Of a DNA stretch of 64,000 nt, positions 22,132-34,360 are shown piece after piece. The DNA lies in contig NC_053040.3 in NCBI RefSeq assembly GCF_002575655.3, positions 353,343,267-353,407,266 on the forward strand, written 5' to 3'. The position numbers and the translations under genes are program-made. How positions within the stretch are numbered: the first letter of the stretch is position 1; every line of letters begins with the position of its first letter. This stretch comes from Aegilops tauschii subsp. strangulata (taxonomy: Eukaryota; Streptophyta; Magnoliopsida; Poales; Poaceae). The notes under the pieces were generated by a model. It worked only from the letters and a program-made list of their open reading frames with translations. It did not search any database and was not told the DNA's origin.

Positions 22132-25100
22132 CTGCATATCAATGTTTAAAATTGCCGGCTATTGGAAAAAGCGGCACCCACTAGCTGAAGCAATGAGCAT
22201 CTATTGCCAGCAATAGCTGCCGCTATGCCAAATAGCGGTTTTGCAGAATACATACAAGAATTTCGAAAATAAGTGCAAGATACATGTCGAGCTATAGAAA
22301 TTCAGCATCGATTAAATAGTTGAGACAAACAGGAACATAATAACTGAACCATAAGATCATCCATTAAGCCAACATTCAGCAATCGTCTCAAGCGACAAAG
22401 CAAATAGTTCGGTAGACATTGGACCGTCTCAAGCGACAAAGAAAATAGTTTGACACTGGACACAGACTGCTAGTAAGTTTTGCAGATAAATAATCCATAA
22501 AGGTAGTGGTGCATTCTCTTCTATTCTTCTCCAGAATTTGAAGGAGACTTATCAGACTCCGATTCAGAAGAAGAAGCAGCTTGCGGCATTGTTTCAACAC
22601 GCATAGCCATCAAGGACTGCAGGCTCACGGTCTTGATTTTCTTCCTAGGCCGAGAACTCCTCTTCCTTTTGGCTTGTCCCTGTGATGATGATGCCCTGTT
22701 TGGTGCCTCTTCCGATGCATCTTCATGAGCTTTCTCTTGTTCTTCATCAGCTTCTGCAGTTGGTTCTTTCCCAGTGATGAACTCATTTTCATAATCAGCA
22801 AGAACATCATCTACTTCTTTCTCTATGGGATCTCTGTTTTTGTTCTCTCTCTTGTTCCTTAGTTTAGAGTTGAATTTCACAAACACAAGATCCCTCATCC
22901 TGTCATGCAGCAGCCTATTGCGCTTCTTTGTATGAACCTAAAAGTTCATAAAAATTAAATACTTATAACAAATGTAGAAAATAGAAAACCCAATTGTATA
23001 AACTGCAAACATATAATTTGTTACCTCTTCGAAAGCTGACCAGTTCCTCTCACAAGCTGATGAGCTACATGTCAAATTAAGAATCCTAGATGCCAAAGTT
23101 CTCAACTTTGGTGTGCTGGTGCCATGGTTCAGCCACCATTTTGCTGCACATTATACAAGTTAATAGTTAAAGAAATGGAAACAGAAGCATTTTATTCATC
23201 AATCATATTAGCTACAATAACTAACCTGGATTAAAATTCTTGTTTCTCCTTTGCCTTATAGCAATCTCATGGCCGAAAGATCCTTGCTGATCTTGATACA
23301 TGTTGAGTTCTTCAATTACAGTGTCTTGGGTTTCTTCGTCCTCAATCATCTTGCAAATGCATGTAATAACAGCAGCTCTAAATGATCCATCATGCTCAAT
23401 CTCTGACTTGTTTGGTAATAATAGTGAGGATTCGAATAGTAGCCAGCCAAGTGGAGAGGAGTCTTGAGCTTGCTGTCCCACCTTTTATCAATGATGTCCC
23501 AAGCAACTTTGTACTTGCTCTCATCATTGTCAAACCTCACAGCAATATGTTTCTTTGCATCAAGCATTAATCCATGGAAGAATCCCATTGCAGGAACATC
23601 ACTGTCCATTCTGCGAAGCACATTAGCCATTGGCTCGAAGAAATTAACAGCCATGTCAACATGTTTCCAAAAAACTTCAGATCGCACCACTTTGAGTGCT
23701 TTTTCCCCTTTGCCTTTGTCAAGTATGAACCTAGTTCATTCATCTCATCTTATCTGAAGTGCCTTGTCAACTCCTTCTTGTTGTCTAGCAAACTTTTCAG
23801 ATTTAAGTAAGCAGTGGCAAACCGAGTAACACCAGAGCGAACCAAGTCCTTCCCAAGAAATTTCCTCATCAAATCCAATACCCTTGTATGAGCATACAAG
23901 AAGCTAGTCACTTATCTTGCCCTTGAAATAGTTTTTGCAACTGTTCCAAGCTTCCCAAGATCCTCCAGCATGAGATCTAGGCAGTGAGTAGCACATCCAT
24001 TCCAAAATATGGATGGTCTCTTTGTTGTTAGCATACTAGTTGCTGATACATTCACACTAGCATTATCAGTCACCACTTGCACAACATTTTCTTCACCTAT
24101 TTCTTCTATGCATTTGTCCACCAAGTCAAATATGTATTTGCCATCTTTTCTGTCACCAGAGCAGTCCATTGAATCAATGAAGCAAACACCATGAGCACTT
24201 TGCACAACTAAATTCATAACTCCCCTGCCCTTCTTATCTGTCCATGCATCAGTCATAACCGTGCAACCTATGAGCTCCCATGATTCCTTGTGATTCTTGA
24301 ACCCATCCAGCACCTTCTGTTTCCTCTTCTGCAAAAATGGTCCACTCATCTCATATGGACTAGGCCCTCTCAAGTCCTTTCCAAACTGTCCGATGGACTC
24401 AAGCATATGAGCAAAGCTAGGGAGGGTGACAGTGTTGTGACGAATGCTAGCTTCATAGAAAAACTGGCAAATATACTCACAAACTCTGTCCCTTTTCTCT
24501 TCTCTTTTCATAGTTGACAACTTTGATTGGACCTTCTGGCTAACGTTGAATCCCCTTTGATTATTGCGAATAGACTCTTCTATAGATGTTTTCTTGCAAA
24601 ACTTATCAATAGTGGCACTGCCACTACCTACCACAGCTCCAGAGTTACTCGTCCCACTGCCTCTTGTTGACTTCAGCAACACAACATCATTCCTATCAAA
24701 GTCAGAATCATCCCCACTACCCCTTTCATCATCTGAGTTCTCTATATTAATTGCAGATCGAACCCTTTGCACTTCATCCTTCTTCTTTTGCTTGTCACCA
24801 CTCTTCTTCGTAAGAAAAGCAATAATCTCTTCCTTCACATCAGCTGGAACCTTCTTACATTTAATAGCATTGAAGCCAGTAATGCAAGCTAGATGGTACT
24901 TCATTCTAGTAATTCCACCTTTCAATAGCTTGCCACAAAAATTGCACTGCAAATGGTACTTCTTGTTCACATCTGGGGCAAAACAGTACGCATATGCAGG
25001 GTCATCGGATGTTACTGCTTGCCTTGCTTGTGTTTGGGTTACCGAATCACCTACAGAAGTACAAAATAATTTCATTAACCTACAATGCTACAGATGACCT

Positions 25101-25899
25101 ATTTGATTGATAATTAATATCCTAATTAAGGAAGAAGCAGATGATATATGCCACAATTAATTACTTGGATTCAGAAACATCTAACATTGTAAATTGTTGT
25201 TAAAGCATAGGAGATTTGCCATGGTTTATTTGATTGATAATCTACCTACAACGTATAACCTACTGAAAATAATAACTGGCTACTTGTTAGCTTTCAGATC
25301 GATAAGGGAGATGGAACATAAACTTGTTAGATTGCAGAACGTAAAACATAGAATACGTTTCTCTTCTATTGGAAGATAAACTTACGTTCCCTCTACTTGG
25401 AACAATCTATCTACATAGCGAGTAGAAGAGATAGTATCTGAGATAATAGAAGATGAACTAATGGAAGGACAGACTAGGAAACTTGCCTCCCTGAATCCCT
25501 GACTCCGGCTGAGACATGGTCTTGCAGTTCTTCTTCGCATCCGTGTTGCAGGCTCACCGTCGTGCCGCCGTCGCCAGCGATATAGATCGGGGAAGCGGAG
25601 CGGATGTTTTGCTTGTTAGGGTTAGTGCTCGGCTCTTTTGTAGCTCCTCTTTTGGGCCTCTGTGCGGTGATTTTGAAAAGGCCCAGAATTCCCGTACTGA
25701 GCGTACTCCCTGGTGGCCCAAACTCGTATAGCGGCGCAATCTTATCCAGGAAATAGCGGCTACAACCGGCTAATTGTGGCTTTTTGCGGTTCAGTTACTG
25801 TAGCGCAAAAAATGGCATTGCGTTGCCCCCAACTTTTCTAGCCGCTATGGCCGACAAATAGCGCCGCAATAGCCGGCAATTTAAAACCTTGTTGCATAT
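22132..25899 (-). mobile_element. hAT DNA transposon (22140-25891)
   Basis: The terminal inverted repeats read CAATGTTTAAAATTGCCGGC on the left and CAAGGTTTTAAATTGCCGGC as the complement of the right end. The 8-bp flanks are CTGCATAT (22132-22139) and TTGCATAT (25892-25899), matching at 7 of 8. The 8-bp duplication, the CA-start TIR and the transposase on the minus strand identify a hAT. Both subterminal regions are dense in TAGCGG/CCGCTA hexamers, which resemble transposase-binding clusters of other hATs. The element is 3752 bp and inserted into Element B. Confidence 0.9.
22521..25517 (-). pseudogene. hAT transposase (BED zinc finger, DUF659, dimerisation domain), broken
   Basis: The transposase cuts and reinserts hAT ends. 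The inferred exons on the minus strand are 25517-25487 (MSQPESGIQG), 25050-23226, 23143-23025 and 22937-22521. The first intron has a GC-AG border (AG|GCAAGT at 25486, acceptor CTGTAG before 25050) that joins the frame correctly; the other two introns are GT-AG. Exon 2 begins with a BED-type finger (CNFCGKLL...MKYHLACITG), then a DUF659 region with TDAWTD, VTDNASVN and the CATHCLDL signature. Exon 3 is the hAT dimerisation domain (SSACERNWSAFE). Exon 4 is a basic, Ser-rich tail. Stops at about 23912 and 23752 and frameshifts near 23700 and 23450 inactivate exon 2. Confidence 0.88.
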
Positions 25900-28315
25900 A
25901 CAACAGGTGCATTCTGTCAATATTATTCAATTGGCAAAACTACATCACAAACCTCAAAACCCCTTAGGAGGCTCATGAAGGCCTCGTTCAACCCGCTCTT
26001 CGCGGATAGAACCTTTTCGACCACCGTAACCATCAAGGCATGGTGTCCCTCTGAAACGGTCGCTTGTCGCAGCATGTCCGTCAACATTTCTGGCGCCTCT
26101 GGGTCTTCGGAAGCCGCCGCCAGAGTACGGTATTCCTTTGAAAGAATCCGCCCACTCGCCCCCGGGATCGTCTCCGGCTCTAAACCGGATAGGGCGGGGC
26201 TGCCATGCTTGATTCCCGAACCCTGAGTGACAGAGACATCACCTTCGGGTAATGCCCTCTTCGTTTCCTCCACTGCTTGTCGACCAGGAGGAGCCCCCCG
26301 GGACGATACCTCAGAATCATCCGCCCTGTTGGGCGAGGGGGCCGGAAAAGGTGTGTCACTCTCCATCATCTCTGGAAGAAGGTCTCCCGAGGAGGAGGAC
26401 GATTGCGAAACCCCAGGCGTTAACCTGCGAGGACATACGTATGTCGGAGGATTACTTCAGTAATAAGAAAGGAAGGAGGTATGGTTTAAGTACCCCGCTG
26501 CACTTACGGTTTGGCCAGAGGTTTATCCTCATCATAAAGCTCCACGTCAACATCGCTTGCCCGGCCCAAGCCGCCCGTCGATGGCGTTTTCCATTTCTTG
26601 GAAGGTTTCCCCTCCTGACCTTCAGAAGCGGCCCTTTTCTTGCCATGGAAGGCCTCCTCTGCACCTTTGCCCTCGGGCAACAGGGTTTCGGTTTTCCCGA
26701 ACACAACGTCTGATTTATCCTTGGGGCAGAGACCACCTCCGGCCTCCCTGTTCTCGCCCTCCTCCGCGGACACCTGGTACGGTGTCGGAGTCAGCATCCT
26801 CGTTAGTAGGGCGTTTGTAGAGTCTTCGGGAAGGGGCGCCGGACACCAGATCAACACCGCTTTCTTTATCCAGTCCCGTGAAGGGACGGATTGTTCAATA
26901 TCTTACCAAGAGATACCCGAATAAAGGGTGTGCGGAGATCGAATACTTACCGCGGTGTCCGGATGATTGCAGTCGAGGCCAACATCTTCGGTGGTGTCCG
27001 GCCATTGCTCTCGTTCCCCGAAATATAATTTCCACATTCCCTCGTGCGTAGTGCCGAGGAAGTGCTGAAGAGTCCGCCGTCCTTCGGGATTAAACTCCCA
27101 CATACGGAGAGGCTGCTGCTGACATGGCAGGGTCCGGAAGACTAGCATTACTTGAAGGACGTTCACAAGACCGACGCTCTTCTCGGTAAGGCTTCGGACG
27201 TGACCTTGCAGAGTCTGCACTTCATTGACGGATCCCCAGTCCAGTCCCTTATTGATCCATTAAGCAAGCTGAATTGGAGGGTCGGGTCAGAACGCATGTG
27301 TAGCCGCCCACTTGGAGCCCCGCGGCTCGTTGATATAAAACCACCCCTGTTGCCATAGGTCGGAAGACTTGGCGAAAGATCCTTCAAACCAAACCGCGCT
27401 GGCAAGCTTGCCTATTGTGACGCTGCCGCACTCTGCCTGCTCCTCCTCTGTCACCTGCGGCCTCATGTCATAGGTCTTGAGCCACAAATCAAAGTGCGGA
27501 GCAGTCCGGAGGAAGGCCTCACATGTGACGATAAATGTAGAGATGAGGAGAATAGAGTCCGGGGCCAGATCATGAAAGTCTAGCCCATAGTAAAACATGA
27601 GCCCCCGGACGAAGGGGTTAAGCGCGAACCCTAACCCATGGAGGAATTGGGACACAAACACTACCCTCTCACCGGATTTGGGGGTAGGAATGACCTGCCC
27701 CTATGCAGGAAGCCGATGGAGGATTTCCGGGGTCAGATACCTTGCTGCGCGGAGCTTCGCAATATCCTCCTCTGTGACAGAAGAAGCCACCCACCGGCCT
27801 GGACGGCTGGGTCCAGACATGATTGGGGCTGGTGGCGATGGGAACCCGAGGGTTGGAACTTGGGGTGGCTAGGGTTGAGGAAGAAGCGACCGCGAAGGAA
27901 GAAGACGAGTCTAGGACCCTATATAAAGACCCCAAGTACTAAGCGTATCCGCCTGGGTCTCGAAACTTACCAATCTCCAGAGAATTGTACCCAGGGGACG
28001 GTTGGGTTACCCACGCCTGCATTAATGAAAATCCCATGAATAAGGGAACACGATCTCTGCCTTGGCAAGAGAAGCCAGTAAAACCGCGTCCCGAGACGTG
28101 GGGCGACGCGCCAGCCAACGGTTGGAAATAGTGACCGGGCAGGCGTGACATCATAAATAGTTACCAATAAATTAGGCTCGTATATTTTTTGCAACTATAT
28201 ATACAGGTCCGGATATATCTACTACATCCGAAGACTATCTTGGAGTTCGGAGAAAGGGGAACCCGCCTTGCAATGCCGAAGACAATCTGCGCGCCGGACT
28301 CCTCGTCATTGAAGC

Positions 28316-28331
28316 CAGGTTCAGGGGCTAC
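28316..28331 (+). other. Element B polypurine tract
   Basis: AGGTTCAGGGGCTAC directly precedes the 3' LTR, the expected place and composition for the plus-strand primer. Confidence 0.7.
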
Positions 28332-28811
28332 TGAGGGAGTCCTAGACTAAGGGGTCCTTGAGCGTCTGGCCTGCTATCCATGGGCCGGATTGATGGGCTG
28401 TGAAGACATGAAGACCGAAGACCATACTCGTGTCCGGATTGGACTTTCCTTGGCGTGGAAGGCAAGCTAGGCGACCGGCTGTGAAGATTCCTTCTTATGT
28501 AACCGACTCCATGTAACCCTAGATCTCTGCGGTGTCTATATAAACCGGAGAGCATAGTCCGAATAGGGGACATTCATTGCCATATACACATAGGCTAGGC
28601 TTCTAGGGTTTAGCCATTACGATCTCGAGGTAGATCAACTCTTGTAATACTCATATTCAACAAGATCAATCAAGCAGGAAGTAGGGTATTACCTCCATAG
28701 AGAGGGCCCGAACCTGGGTAAACATCGTGTCCCCTGTCTCATGTTACCATCGATCCTAGACGCACAGTTCGGGACCCCCCTACCCAAGATCCGCCGGTTT
28801 TGACACCGACA
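28332..28811 (+). repeat. Element B 3' LTR, 480 bp
   Basis: It starts TGAGGGAGTCC and ends GACACCGACA. The target duplication ATGTC follows at 28812-28816, after which the interrupted gypsy T LTR resumes. Confidence 0.95.
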
Positions 28812-29205
28812 ATGTCCCCCTCCGGCGGGGTGCCGAAACAGGGTCCAAATTGGTTTTTGTGGCTACAGAGGCTTGTGGCAGCGGAACTTCTGATCTAGGT
28901 TAACTTTCGGGGGTTTATGAATATATAGGATTTTTCAGCGTTGGAATCACGCGAAGATGGGCCTCAGGGGGCCCACCACCCACCAGGGCGCGCCAGGGGG
29001 GGCTGGCGCTCCGTGGTGTCTTGTGGGCAGCAGGGCCCCCCTCTGGTGGTTCCTTGCTCCATTATTTCTCTTTTCTACCAAAAAATGTCAAAAAGTTTTG
29101 TCCAATTCTGAGAACTTTTATTTCTACACAAAAAACAACACCATAGTAGTTCTGCTGAAAACAGCGTCAGTCCGGGTTAGTTCCATTCAAATCATACTAA
29201 AACCA
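28812..29205 (-). repeat. Gypsy T LTR, right part
   Basis: This continues the LTR split by Element B and is similar to 39124-39530. It ends near 29205 without the terminal TGATACGTCTCC block seen in the related LTR at 39597. The start of this LTR and the adjoining polypurine tract therefore appear deleted. Confidence 0.7.
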
Positions 29206-32196
29206 TAACAACAACTCTTTCTCATAAAACTCGTCATAATAAAGTAGTAGTTTAAAACGAAATTTTTGATGTGGAATGCTACCTATCATATTCCTCATAT
29301 ACTCTTTTCTTTTATAGCATGGACATTTGGACTTGCATGATTCAAAGCAATAGTCTATAATTTGACATGAGGAGACCAATACTCAAGCATATCAACAAGC
29401 AACCATATCTTTCAAAATAACAACACTAAAGAAAGCTATCCCTAGCCCATTATGCTCAATCATTGATCCATTCATGAAACACACTCGAATATTAGCTACA
29501 TCCAATGCCCAAGTATGACAATAGTGTTCCCTAGTTGGTGCTTTGTAAGAGAAGATGGAGACTCAAAATAAACATAAATTTGCATAAAAGTAAATAGATA
29601 GGCCCTTCGCAGAGGGAAGCAGAGATTTGTAGAGGTGCCAGAGCTCAAAGCTTAAGTTGAGAGATAAAACTTGTTTTGAGAGGCATGCTTTTCCTGTCAA
29701 CGAAAATGACTGAGAATTCCAATACTTTCCATGCTAGATACTTCATAGGCGGTTCCCAAACATAAAATAAAGTTTATTCCTTTTTCCACCATTCTTTCAC
29801 GATCCATGGCTAGCCGTATCCACGGGTGCCTTCCATACCAACACTTTCCAAGGAATTTATTATTGACAACATAAATAAATTTTCTTTTCATTTCGGGACT
29901 GGGCATCCCTATTACCTGCCACACTCTCGTGCAATGACAAGTGAATAAACACTCATGTTGAGAATAGCACATCTAGCATGGAAAATATTGGCCACCCCCT
30001 GCCGCTTCATGAGCGGTACGGGCACACAAAAAGGAAATTCATTTTGAAAGTTAGAGTAGGCACATATTTGGAACGGCATAAAAATACCGCACATAGGTAG
30101 GTATGGTGGACTCATTTGGCACAACTTGGTTTAAGGAGTTTGGATGCACAATCAGTATTCTCGCCTAGTACAAATGAAGGCTAGCAAATAGATTGAGAAG
30201 CGACCAACCAAGAAACGAAAACGATCCTAAACAAGCATTAAACATAACTAACACCGAATAATGCACCACAAGTAGGATATAACTTCATTGCATAACTATT
30301 GACTTTCATGCTTGCATAGGGAATCACAAACCTTAACACCAATATTCTTACTAAAGCATAATTACTCACCAACATGGCTCACATATTATTATCTCCATAT
30401 CGCAAAACTATTGCAAGGAATCAAACTTATCATATCCGATGGTCTATATGAAAGTTTTTATTATATCCTTCTTGGATATTCATCATATTAGGACCAATTT
30501 CAGAGCTTCTGCAAATTTTCATCACTGGTATCAACTCCCAAAATAATATAAGTGAAGCACGAGAGTGTTCGACAAACTACTCCAAAAAGATATATGTGAA
30601 GATCAAATGAGTAGTTATGTAAATAGGTAGCTATTTGAGGACTCTCTATCACTTTAAAACTTTTAGAACTAATTGTTTTATTAAAATAGCAACCAAGAAA
30701 TGACATTCTCAGAATATCACAACTTTTGTGAAGAAGCAAAAACTTAGGCTCAACCGATACTAACCGATAATTGTTGAAGAAGAAAGGTGGGATGCCTACC
30801 GAGGCATCCCCAAGCTTAGATGCTTGAGACTTCTTGAAATATTATCTTGGGATGCCTTGGGTATCCCCGGGCTTGAGCTTTCGTGTCTCCTTAATTCCTT
30901 TTATATCCTGGTTTCCCTAATTCTTAAAAACTTCATCCACACAAAACTCAACAAAAACTCGTGAGATAAGTTAGTATAAATCAATGCAATAACCTTATCA
31001 TTCTCTACTGTAGAAAATCGATAAAATTATAATTTAGCATTGCATACTAAATGCCTCTGCCTATTTAATACTTCTATCCCCAAATGGAATCATTAAACAA
31101 GCATGCATATGCAAACAATGCAATCATAACCGCAATCTGTCAAAACAGGACAGTCTGTAAAGGATGCAAGAAGATTCATACTTCTTGAACTCCAAAAATT
31201 CTGAAAAAGTGCCAAAAAGTAGAAAATTTGTTTTAGCTTATTGTGTAAAAATTTCAAGATTTTATCACGTTGTGACATTTTTTAATAATTTAGACAATCA
31301 TAGAAACATTTCTGTTTTTAAACAGCTACATGTAGAATTGCAAAATAAGCATGGTAAAGGCTATACTTGACATTTTTTATTGAAATGAAAGATGCAAAAC
31401 ACTATTATAACTAGCAGAAAGCAAATAAAAATAAAAATAAAATGATGCTCCAAGCAAAACATATATCATGTGACGAATAAAAATATAGCTCCAAGTGAGA
31501 TTACCGATAATGTTGAAGACGAAAGAGGGGATGCCTTCCGGGGCATCCCCAAGCTTAGTTGCTTGGATCTTCTTCGAATATTACCTTGGGGTGCCTTGGG
31601 AATCCCCAAGCTTAGGGTCTTGTCACTCCTTATTCTCCTCATATCGACATCTCACCCAAAACTTGAAAACTTCAATCACACAAAACTTAACGGAACTTCA
31701 TGAGATAGGTCAGTATGATAAAAACAAATCATTCAGTTCGGTACTGTCAAAGACAAGATTCATAATTGTTCTCACACAATTCCTACTATCCTTATCATTT
31801 CCACAATTTATATTGAGAAATATAAGTCATAGAAACTAGAAAACAAGCAAACTATGAATTGAAAACATAATCTATCAAAAACAGAACAGTCTGTAATGAT
31901 CTGGACAATTACCATACTTCTGTAAATGAAAAAATTCTGAAAAATAGGAAAACATAGGAAATTTGTATACCAATCATCTATAAAAATCATAATTTTATCA
32001 CGTTCTTGTGAATTTAAACAATTCGGTTACTGGAAGCAAAAGTTTATATTTTTGCATGGAATCAAGTCAACTATCATTCACACTATCCCAAAGGCTTTAC
32101 TTGGCACTTCATTGAAACAAAAGCTGTAAAACATGATTACTACAGTAGCCTAATCATGTGAACACACAAAAACAGTAGGGGTAAATGTTGGGTTGT
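29206..32196 (-). mobile_element. Gypsy T internal 3' untranslated region
   Basis: About 3 kb of AT-rich DNA without coding potential follows the T LTR. It has segments recurrent in the 3' region of Triticeae gypsies, such as TTCCATGCTAGATACTTCA and GGCATCCCCAAGCTTAG. Its strand is inferred from the LTR orientation. The right end joins Element C abruptly near 32197, so the coding part of T is absent here. Confidence 0.65.
30770..32160. repeat. Degenerate direct duplication, about 0.7 kb per unit
   Basis: Two units, roughly 30770-31440 and 31505-32160, share the same order of landmarks. Each has a GGATGCC...GGCATCCCCAAGCTTAG block, a second GGGATGCCTTGGG-like block, a line with ACAGTCTGTAA, then TTCTGAAAAA and ATTTTATCACGTT. 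The GGATGCC/GGCATCC arms can pair. The duplication lies in the untranslated part of gypsy T. Confidence 0.7.
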
Positions 32197-34360
32197 CTCC
32201 CGGTGTACTTCGTCAGCACGGTACTGCGGGACGCGAGGGCACGGTACCCCATGCCATAGAAGCTTCTACTCGCGCTCCTGGTGGCCTCACGCAACCTGCG
32301 GCATTACTTCCAAGGCCACCCGATCAAGGTCATCTCGGCTTACCCACTGGAGAGGGTGCTCCGAAGCCCTAATGCTGCAGGAAGGGTCGCCGAGTGGAAC
32401 ATCAAACTTCAGGCATTTTAGCTCGAGTTCAGCACAACCAGGGTCATCAAGGGGGCCGCCCTAGCCGACTTCGTGGCCGAATGGACCGACGCACCGGAAC
32501 CTGAAGTTGGCAAGAGCCTATCTCTCTCGCTAGGAAGTGAAGCACCCGATGGTTGGGTCATGTACTTCGACGGCGCCTTCGGACGCCAAGGCGCAGGTGC
32601 TGGAGCTGTGCTCATCTCGCCCACCCAAGACAAGCTCTACTATGCCGTGCAGCTCTGCTTCCAGCGGGGCGAGAAGGTCCCCAACAACATTGCGGAGTAC
32701 GAGGGGTTGACCGCCGGCCTCAAGGCAGCGGCGGCCTTGGGGTGAAGCGTCTCACCATCAAGGGCGACTCCCAGCTCCTCGTCAACTTCTCTAACAAGGT
32801 GTACGAACCAAGGGACGAGCACATGGAGGCGTACCTCGCGGAGGTGCGCAAGATGGAGAAGCAATTCTTGGGCCTGGAACTGCAGCATGTACCGCACGGC
32901 ACCAACAAGGAGGCCGATGAGATCGCCAAGAGGGCGTCGAGGCACGAGCCCCAAGAACCTGGCGTCTTCGAGGAGCGACTCTTCAAGCCCTCGATGGCTT
33001 CCCCTGCCGCCGAGCTCGTACCACCTCAGGAGGAGCTCCCCCCGCCACTGACCTCAGGGGCCCCGCCTGTGGCCCGACCTCAGGAGCTCGCTTGCTCCTG
33101 GCACTCGAGCCCCCGGAGGGGTGCTGGACTGAAGAGTTCAGAGCATACTTGGTACAAGGGACGTTGCAGGAGAAGGAGGAGGATGCAGAGTGTGTGGTCC
33201 GGCAAGCCACGGCATAATGCATCCAAGATGGTGAGCTCTACAGAAGACGGCCGAATGATGTTTCCTTGCGATGCATTTCCAGGAAGCAAGGGGGCGAGCT
33301 GCTAGCTGACATACACGGCGGAGATTGCGGGCACCACTCGTCGTCGCGCACCCTGGTGGGCAAGGCGTTCCGCAGCAGGTTCTACTGGCCCACGGCACTC
33401 AACGACGCAACCGAGCTGGTAAAATCCTGTGAAGCCTGCCAGTTCCACACCAAGCAAATCCACCAGCCGGCCCAGGGCCTCCAGACTATCCCGCTCTCGT
33501 GGCCGTTCGTGGTCTGGGGACTGGATATCCTGGGTCCTTTCCCTCGAGCGCCCGGGGGCTACCGCTACCTCTACGTCGCCATCGACAAGTTCACCAAATG
33601 GGCAGAGGCCGTCCGCACCATCCCAGCCGGGTCTGCAGTTAAGTTCATCAAGGGCCTCGTGAGCCGGTTTGGGGTCCCCAACCGCATCATCACCGACAAC
33701 GGCTCGCAGTTCACTAGGAATCTCTTCAAGACATATTGCGCTAACCTTGGAACGCAGATATGCTACGCATCAGTGGCACACCCCAGGAGCAATGGCCAGG
33801 CAGAGCACGCCAACGCAGAGGTCCTGAGAGGCCTCAAGACCAGGACCTTTGAGAAGAAACTCGAGGCTTGCAGCAGGGGCTGGCACGACAAGCTCCAGTC
33901 CGTGCTATGGTCCATCCGCACCACCGCCACCAAGCCAACGGGCGAGACTCCGCTCTTCCTCGTCTACGGAGCCGAGGCGGTCCTCCCTCATGAGGTCAAG
34001 CATCGCTCCGCGTGGGTCCTGGCATTTGACGAGGCACGTCAGGACGCCATGTGGGGGATGGACCTCGTGTTGGGGGAGGAACGCCGCCGCCAAGCCTCGC
34101 TCCGGGCGGCAAGGTACCAGCAGGCGCTGCGGCGGTATCACTGCCGCAGCGTCCGCCTGAGGACGCTCGAGGTGGGCGATCTCATTCTAAGACGGGTGCT
34201 CTCTAGGGAAGGGCTGCATAAGCTCTAGCCCAAGTGGGAGGGCCCGTTTAGGATTGCCCATGTCTCCAGGCCTGGCGCTGTGCGCCTGGAGACACAGGAT
34301 GGGATCCCCATCCAGAACGCCTAGAACATTCAGCACCTCCGGAAGTTCTACCCATGAAGC
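32197..34360 (+). pseudogene. Element C RNase H/integrase remnant
   Basis: The order is the end of RT/RNase H (HYFQGHPIKVISAYPLERVL), a second RNase H-like domain at about 32473-32960 (MYFDGAFGRQGAGAGAVL, NIAEYEGLTAGLKAA, KGDSQLLVNF, NKEADEIAKRA), a degenerate connector, and integrase at 33266-34228. The integrase has the zinc-binding HGGDCGHH...SCEACQ region and the triad D (GLDILGPF), D (ITDNGSQF) and E (NGQAEHANAE). Stops near 32276 and 32420, a frameshift near 32743 and scrambled frames at 33050-33290 break it. The integrase ORF itself is intact over 320 codons, stopping just before the end of the family's usual C-terminus. Confidence 0.88.

Larger units (their letters stand above)
20961..27820 (-). 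pseudogene. Element B antisense ORF (Transposase_28/'putative gypsy type transposon' family)
   Basis: The gene runs on the minus strand from the ATG at 27820 (MSGPSRPGRWVASS) to the stop at 20961, opposite to the element's own transcription. It matches the plant family annotated as 'putative gypsy type transposon', the additional antisense ORF (aORF) known from Tat-lineage elements. Visible parts are the globular N-terminal domain (27661-27287, with FLHGLGFALNPFVRGLMFYY), its continuation at 27220-26903, a low-complexity linker (26857-25923), and a long Ala/Glu/Arg coiled coil with its C-terminal domain (22040-21925 and 21849-20961). The pieces imply several introns. Stops at 27701, 27287 and about 27260 break the first domain. 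The hAT element 22140-25891 lies between coding pieces, probably in an intron. The role of this protein is unknown. Confidence 0.75.
16612..28816 (+). mobile_element. Element B: complete Tat-lineage gypsy without pol, TSD ATGTC
   Basis: The LTRs at 16617-17097 and 28332-28811 enclose 11.2 kb of internal DNA. ATGTC lies on both sides (16612-16616 and 28812-28816). The internal region has a gag remnant (plus strand, 17124-19731), about 1.2 kb of non-coding DNA, and a long antisense multi-exon ORF (20961-27820). A 3.75-kb hAT insertion sits within that ORF. No protease, RT, RNase H or integrase motif was found in any frame, so the element is non-autonomous and would need enzymes from a relative. 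The LTRs differ at 12 positions plus one indel in about 480 bases (about 1 My at 1.3e-8). Confidence 0.92.

Noticed and set aside
32418..33398. Minus-strand ORFs over Element C RNase H
   Set aside because: Antisense shadows of a recognised plus-strand RNase H and integrase region.
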